Positions 60,590-64,000 of a stretch of DNA of 64,000 bases are shown here, piece by piece. The notes below the pieces were generated by a model, which saw only the letters and a program-made list of their open reading frames with translations, was not told the origin of the DNA and did no database searches. The position numbers and the translations under genes are program-made. Position 1 is the first letter of the stretch; each line of letters begins with the position of its first letter. This stretch comes from Salisediminibacterium halotolerans (lineage in GTDB: Bacteria > Bacillota > Bacilli > Bacillales > Salisediminibacteriaceae): positions 1-64,000 of the forward strand of contig NZ_RKQQ01000002.1 of assembly GCF_003814815.1 (NCBI RefSeq). The letters run 5' to 3'.

Positions 60590-60992
60590 AAATCTCCTCT
60601 TTGGGGACTCAACCATGTACTCGCTGGAAACCGGTCATATTTGCTGGCGCATTGTACGCCCCTGCAACATTTTCGTTGCCTTCGCGGTGAGATCCGGTAA
60701 CCTTGAGTGTTGTTTCCGATTTCGGTTGATTGCTTTGACAGCTGCTTTCCGGATGAAGGATGCTTATCACCGATTGAGATCCGGTGTTGTGCATCGGTCG
60801 TTTCATCCTTCCGGTCAGGCTTCTCTCAGCAACCGTTTGGCGGATCCTTTGTTGATGCGGGAGAAAATGAATGCTGGACTTGTTGTTGTCCATTAAACCC
60901 ATTCAATTCTTTTGCATTCACTTATGCAGCTCGGATCCATCTGGTTCAGGTACGGAAGCAACCGTATGGCTGAGTCTCCGAAGAGGAGATTT
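60590..60992. ncRNA. Unidentified structured non-coding element closed by 25-nt inverted repeats
   Basis: The ends are inverted repeats (60590-60614 and 60968-60992, beginning AAATCTCCTCTT) with three differences in 25. Read as plus-strand RNA, two of the three are G-U pairs; as minus-strand RNA only one is. The interior holds many hairpins: GGCG/CGCC at 60647-60661, GCAAC/GTTGC at about 60664-60679, a nested pair CCGG..AAGGATG/CATCCTTCCGG enclosing ACCGAT/ATCGGT at 60749-60814, and TACGG-AAGCAA-CCGTA near 60951. Short frames on both strands match no family. It may be a structured RNA or a miniature inverted-repeat element. It matches no riboswitch, RNase P, tmRNA or SRP core that I know. Confidence 0.5.
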
Positions 60993-61097
60993 ATTCTATT
61001 CTGTTGTTACTTAACTATACCCGCAAGCCAAAAAGGTAAACATAAATAAAACAGAAAATTGTGATAAATTTTTGACGGACTGAATGACAATAAAAGA

Positions 61098-61121
61098 AGA
61101 CTGCTGAACAATCAGCAGTCT
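61098..61121 (-). terminator. Terminator of the persulfide dioxygenase gene
   Basis: AGACTGCTGA pairs with TCAGCAGTCT around ACAA. On the minus strand a T-rich tract follows, 16 nt past the stop codon. Confidence 0.8.
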
Positions 61122-61136
61122 CTTTAAGCGAAAATT

Positions 61137-62555
61137 TTATGAAGATGTCGGCAGTTCTTCATTTCTCCAACGCATAAAGCCGCCTTTAATGTTGCGGACA
61201 TCGAAGCCTTTTTCTTTCAACAGGCTGGCTGCAATTGCAGAGCGGGCGCCGGAGCCGCAATAGACGGCAATCGGTCCGGAAGGAAGTTCCGTGTGACGCT
61301 CGGAAATGTCGTTCATAACCATGTTGTAAGCGCCGTCGACATGCAGTTTTTCATATTCGTACTCTTCGCGGACGTCGACAATGTTCAGTTCATTGCTGCG
61401 CTGTTTTTCGTAAGCCGTTTTCGGTGTATGCACTGGATAATCGCTAGTACCGTAAGCGGCTTCGTATTGGTCTAAAATCATCGGAGAGAAAAATCCTTCG
61501 GTTTGATCGAGGCCGATGGCATTCATCGCATGTTTGATTTCATCGAACGTGTGCGGTTCAGCAATGAAGAAGACCGGTTTTTCATAAGAGACGAGTGAAC
61601 CCATCCAGTTTGCAAACGTTGAATCAAATGGAATGTTGATCGTTCCGGGAATATGCGATTGTGCATAAGATTCGCGGGAACGCGCATCGATCACTGTCAC
61701 ATCCCGCTGCAGAAGTTCGTCGATTTTCTTGACATTTGCCCCGTACCGGTAGGCAGACTTCGCATCTCTTAACAGCTGCGGACCGGTTTTATTAATCCGT
61801 TTCATCACAGCGAAGTAGGCTGGGGGCGTAGGCTGTTCAGCTAATAAGAAGTCGACAAAGGATTCCTCTGTTTCATGCTGCAGAGCAGGGTTGGTTTTCA
61901 GTTCGTAACCGAGCGATGAGGTCGGCACAGCGCCGAGCGACTTGCCGCATGCACTGCCTGCGCCGTGTCCCGGCCAGATTTGCAGCGACGGATCCATATC
62001 GGCAATCTTTTTCAGTGAAGCAAACATTTGCTTAGCACCTTTTTTCGCCGAATCTTGGACGCCGACAGCTTTTTCTAACAAATCGGGACGGCCGACATCG
62101 CCGACGAATAAAAAGTCGCCGGTGAACATACCGATCGGTTTATCCGAAGCCGCGCCGTCGGTTAAGATAAAGCTGATGTGCTCAGGGGTGTGTCCAGGTG
62201 TATGCAAGACATCAAGCGACACCTTTCCCATCTGAATCTTGTCACCGTCGCGAAGACCGTGGGTAGACAGGCTGTTGTCCCAATTGTATTCACCGCTTGG
62301 GTCACCTTCGCCTTCACGCGAATAGTAAATCGTTGCTGAAGCCCGTTCAGCCATTTCTCTTGAACCGGAAACATAGTCCGCGTGAATATGCGTTTCCAAA
62401 ACGCGGGTAATCGTTAATTCCTCTTCTTCGGCGACATCAAAGTATTCATCAACGTTACGTGATGGATCGATGACCGCGGCTTCACCAGTCTGTTGGCAGC
62501 CGACCATGTATGAATGCTGAGCTAAGGCGTGATCAAAAAAAGTTTTTAAAAACAT
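61137..62555 (-). CDS. Persulfide dioxygenase-rhodanese fusion (CstB-like)
   Basis: This 472-residue protein has three parts. A metallo-beta-lactamase fold at about 1-250 carries THIHADYVSG (near 53-62), HTPGHTPEHISF and TGDFLFVGDVGRPDL, as in persulfide dioxygenases. The middle rhodanese-like domain (VIDARSRESYAQSHIPGTIN) lacks an active cysteine. The C-terminal rhodanese has Cys in VYCGSGARS (near 431). This is the layout of Staphylococcus aureus CstB, which oxidises persulfides to thiosulfate. The start at 62555 follows AGGAGGTAATATA; an upstream in-frame ATG would overlap that RBS. Confidence 0.88.
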   Translation of the reverse strand: MFLKTFFDHALAQHSYMVGCQQTGEAAVIDPSRNVDEYFDVAEEEELTITRVLETHIHADYVSGSREMAERASATIYYSREGEGDPSGEYNWDNSLSTHGLRDGDKIQMGKVSLDVLHTPGHTPEHISFILTDGAASDKPIGMFTGDFLFVGDVGRPDLLEKAVGVQDSAKKGAKQMFASLKKIADMDPSLQIWPGHGAGSACGKSLGAVPTSSLGYELKTNPALQHETEESFVDFLLAEQPTPPAYFAVMKRINKTGPQLLRDAKSAYRYGANVKKIDELLQRDVTVIDARSRESYAQSHIPGTINIPFDSTFANWMGSLVSYEKPVFFIAEPHTFDEIKHAMNAIGLDQTEGFFSPMILDQYEAAYGTSDYPVHTPKTAYEKQRSNELNIVDVREEYEYEKLHVDGAYNMVMNDISERHTELPSGPIAVYCGSGARSAIAASLLKEKGFDVRNIKGGFMRWRNEELPTSS

Positions 62556-62558
62556 TAT

Positions 62559-62634
62559 ATTACCTCCTAGGTATTGGTGTGACATTAATCCTTTTACCGT
62601 TTTAAACAGATGTTAAACATACCTTAGGGCGTAT
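62559..62634 (-). promoter_or_regulatory. Operator-like repeats before the persulfide dioxygenase gene
   Basis: Two ATACC-type palindromes lie in the leader: ATACCTTAGGGCGTAT (62619-62634, plus-strand reading) and, overlapping the RBS, TACCT-AGG-AGGTA (minus-strand reading, within 62559-62574). They resemble CsoR/CstR operators, which control persulfide-stress genes in other Firmicutes. Confidence 0.4.
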
Positions 62635-62653
62635 ATGATCGAGGAGTTCAATA

Positions 62654-62687
62654 AAAAACCTCCGTTCTCGAAAGAACGGAGGTTTTC
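62654..62687 (-). terminator. Terminator of csp copy 1
   Basis: ACCTCCGTTCT pairs with AGAACGGAGGT, with a T run on the minus strand. The flanking TAAGTTCAGATGG is shared by all three copies, but the stem sequence is not. Confidence 0.85.
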
Positions 62688-62704
62688 GGTAAGTTCAGAT
62701 GGTT

Positions 62705-62905
62705 TTACTGCTTTTGAACGTTCGCAGCTTGCGGTCCGCGTGAACCTTGCTCAACGTCAAAAGTAACAGTTTGGCCTTCTTCAAGTGTTTTGAAGCCTTC
62801 TTCTTGGATCGCGGAGAAGTGAACGAATACGTCGTTCTCGCCTTCAACCTCGATGAAGCCGAAACCTTTTTCTGAGTTAAACCATTTTACTGTACCTGTA
62901 GTCAT
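62705..62905 (-). CDS. csp: Cold-shock protein, copy 1
   Basis: This 66-residue CspA/CspB-family protein binds single-stranded RNA and DNA. RNP1 (KGFGFIEV) and RNP2 (VFVHFSAI) are intact. It differs from the other copies by NSEKG, GEND and TVTFD. It has a long leader (about 130 nt or more) shared with the other copies and a GGAGGAATAGTCT RBS. It is furthest downstream in the tandem array, with its own terminator. Confidence 0.95.
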   Translation of the reverse strand: MTTGTVKWFNSEKGFGFIEVEGENDVFVHFSAIQEEGFKTLEEGQTVTFDVEQGSRGPQAANVQKQ

Positions 62906-63106
62906 AGACTATTCCTCCTGTGCAGGGGTTGCCTGCAAAATATTACTATTGTGCTCTTCATTTAATCATCAAGAAGATGAAAACTTGCTCACGCTCGTTT
63001 CCTTACTCAAATCTTATCCGAACAACAATCAGTTACCTACGATATTAATACATAGATAGGAAATTGTCTACCTTTATTTTCAAATTAATTTCTAGTCATT
63101 TGCAAT

Positions 63107-63142
63107 AAAAAACGCCCTGTTCAAAAAATGAACAGGGCGTTT
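63107..63142 (-). terminator. Terminator of csp copy 2
   Basis: AAACGCCCTGTTCA pairs with TGAACAGGGCGTTT, with a T run on the minus strand. Confidence 0.85.
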
Positions 63143-63160
63143 CGGTAAGTTCAGATGGTT

Positions 63161-63361
63161 TTACTGCTTTTGAACGTTCGCAGCTTGCGGTCCGCGTGAA
63201 CCTTGCTCAACGTCAAAGTTGACAGTTTGGCCTTCTTCAAGTGTTTTGAAGCCTTCTTCTTGGATCGCGGAGAAGTGAACGAATACGTCGTTGTCACCTT
63301 CAACCTCGATGAAGCCGAAACCTTTTTCTGCGTTAAACCATTTTACTGTACCTGTAGTCAT
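63161..63361 (-). CDS. csp: Cold-shock protein, copy 2
   Basis: This 66-residue cold-shock protein has intact RNP1 and RNP2 and carries NAEKG, GDND and TVNFD. Its start lies exactly 456 bp from those of copies 1 and 3. The leader block containing TTGTTCGGATAAGATTTGAG, and the region TAATATTTTTGCAGGCAA before the RBS, is nearly identical to that of copy 3. Confidence 0.95.
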   Translation of the reverse strand: MTTGTVKWFNAEKGFGFIEVEGDNDVFVHFSAIQEEGFKTLEEGQTVNFDVEQGSRGPQAANVQKQ

Positions 63362-63567
63362 AGACTATTCCTCCTGCGCAGGGATTGCCTGCAAAAATAT
63401 TACTATTGTGCTCTTCATTTAACCATTCAAGAGGAATTTCACTTGCAAAAGCTTGTTTCCTTACTCAAATCTTATCCGAACAACAATCAGCTATTTCTTA
63501 TGTTAGTACATATTCACTTAAATGTCCACCCCAAAATGAGAAACAGTTAAAAGGAATTGCAAGCAAT

Positions 63568-63598
63568 AAAAAAACCCGCTCATAAAGAGCGGGTTTTT
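63568..63598 (-). terminator. Terminator of csp copy 3
   Basis: AAAACCCGCTC pairs with GAGCGGGTTTT, with a T run on the minus strand. Confidence 0.85.
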
Positions 63599-63616
63599 CG
63601 GTAAGTTCAGATGGTT

Positions 63617-63817
63617 TTACTGCTTTTGAACGTTCGCAGCTTGCGGTCCGCGTGAACCTTGCTCAACGTCAAAAGTAACAGTTTGGCCTTCTTCAAGTGT
63701 TTTGTAACCTTCTTCTTGGATCGCGGAGAAGTGAACGAATACGTCGTTGTCACCTTCAACCTCGATGAAGCCGAAACCTTTTTCTGCGTTAAACCATTTT
63801 ACTGTACCTGTAGTCAT
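63617..63817 (-). CDS. csp: Cold-shock protein, copy 3
   Basis: This 66-residue cold-shock protein differs from copy 2 at only two residues (YKTLEEG for FKTLEEG and TVTFD for TVNFD). The conserved leader continues upstream to about 63945, so its promoter region is inside the window. Each copy has its own leader and terminator and should be transcribed separately. Confidence 0.95.
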   Translation of the reverse strand: MTTGTVKWFNAEKGFGFIEVEGDNDVFVHFSAIQEEGYKTLEEGQTVTFDVEQGSRGPQAANVQKQ

Positions 63818-63950
63818 AGACTATTCCTCCTGCGCAGGGGTTGCCTGCAAAAATATTACTATTGTGCTCTTCATTTAACCATTCAAGAGGAATTTCACTT
63901 GCAAAAGCTTGTTTCCTTACTCAAATCTTATCCGAACAACAATCAGCTAA
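63818..63950 (-). promoter_or_regulatory. Conserved csp leader block
   Basis: About 130 nt upstream of copy 3 are repeated upstream of copy 2 (to about 63492) and, with more changes, copy 1 (to about 63035). The conserved parts are the outer TAGCTGATTGTTGTTCGG / ATAAGATTTGAGTAAGG block and the inner block next to the RBS. Such long leaders are typical of cold-shock mRNAs, which fold differently at low temperature. The exact promoter hexamers are unclear. Confidence 0.5.
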
Positions 63951-64000
63951 TACTTAATATAGTACATAACTGCAAAAAAAGCTACCCTTTTGCCCAAATT

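Noticed and set aside
60609-60902. A 97-codon minus-strand frame and overlapping plus-strand frames inside the 403-nt element
   Set aside because: Composition is atypical, there is no RBS, and the sequence is explained by inverted repeats and hairpins.
60930-60992. Thiamine (TPP) riboswitch or SRP RNA at the right end of the structured element
   Set aside because: Fragments such as GGTTCAGGTACGGAAG recall both families, but the required core motifs and their order are missing, and no thiamine gene follows.

Overview
The window looks like chromosome from a low-to-moderate GC Bacillaceae-type Firmicute. Gene content and order closely follow the Bacillus subtilis pheB/pheA - ruvAB - queA - tgt - yajC - secDF - recJ - apt - rel - dtd - hisS - aspS - 6S RNA - tcdA ... 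rarA - cymR - yrvO - mnmA - yrrB - recD2 - alaS - yrzL - ruvX - yrzB - mltG - trmR - trhP1/2 - udk - greA - yrrS - mtnN block. T-box leaders precede hisS and alaS, and a 6S RNA sits between aspS and tcdA. Many exported and even cytosolic proteins are rich in Asp/Glu (SecD, MltG, the metal-binding lipoprotein, YrrS), which suggests a salt-adapted and possibly alkaliphilic organism. Genes that B. subtilis carries inside this block for sporulation (bofC, spoVB) are absent, so the host may not form spores; this is an inference.

Layout. 1-6700: phenylalanine synthesis (ACT protein, prephenate dehydratase), YebC, Holliday junction branch migration (ruvAB) and queuosine synthesis (queA, tgt). 6700-10760: membrane and secretion genes (yajC, DUF368 transporter, comN, split secD and secF). 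10800-18000: CDF transporter, LapA, recJ, apt, rel, dtd. 18000-21760: T-box hisS-aspS and 6S RNA. 21800-29500: tcdA, then a lactate island (two tandem lactate permeases and lutABC) with several catabolite-control (cre) sites and two copies of a perfect 13-bp palindrome that look like a shared operator. 29500-50760: rarA, YczE-like protein, cymR, cysteine desulfurase, mnmA, TPR protein, recD2, T-box alaS, ireB-ruvX-yrzB, mltG, an inserted 5-oxoprolinase cluster (pxpBAC), the tRNA ho5U/mo5U genes (trmR, trhP1, trhP2), udk, greA, yrrS. 50760-59500: mtnN, Nudix hydrolase, an HPr-fold protein without the phosphorylatable His, an S9 peptidase, a GH13 alpha-glucosidase, a FUSC-type exporter, an orphan manganese-type binding lipoprotein behind an MntR-like box, and a HesB/IscA-like gene. 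59480-64000: Gfo/Idh oxidoreductase, a highly structured non-coding element closed by 25-nt inverted repeats, a CstB-like persulfide dioxygenase/rhodanese, and three tandem cold-shock genes spaced exactly 456 bp apart.

The most interesting item is the HesB-like gene at 59125-59409. Its reading frame is broken only by one in-frame TGA, exactly where the family has its iron-sulfur cysteine (GMG-[TGA]-GGP). A compact hairpin with a GG-containing loop lies 18 nt downstream, as expected of a bacterial SECIS. It is very probably a selenoprotein and would be missed or called a pseudogene by standard gene finding. Its leader carries a strong promoter and two inverted repeats, one of which resembles a motif upstream of the persulfide dioxygenase gene. 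Other points to check are the structured element at 60590-60992, the two-copy structured repeat (9-172 and 56646-56773), and a strong intrinsic terminator inside the rel leader.

No tRNA, rRNA, CRISPR array, phage gene or transposase was recognised.
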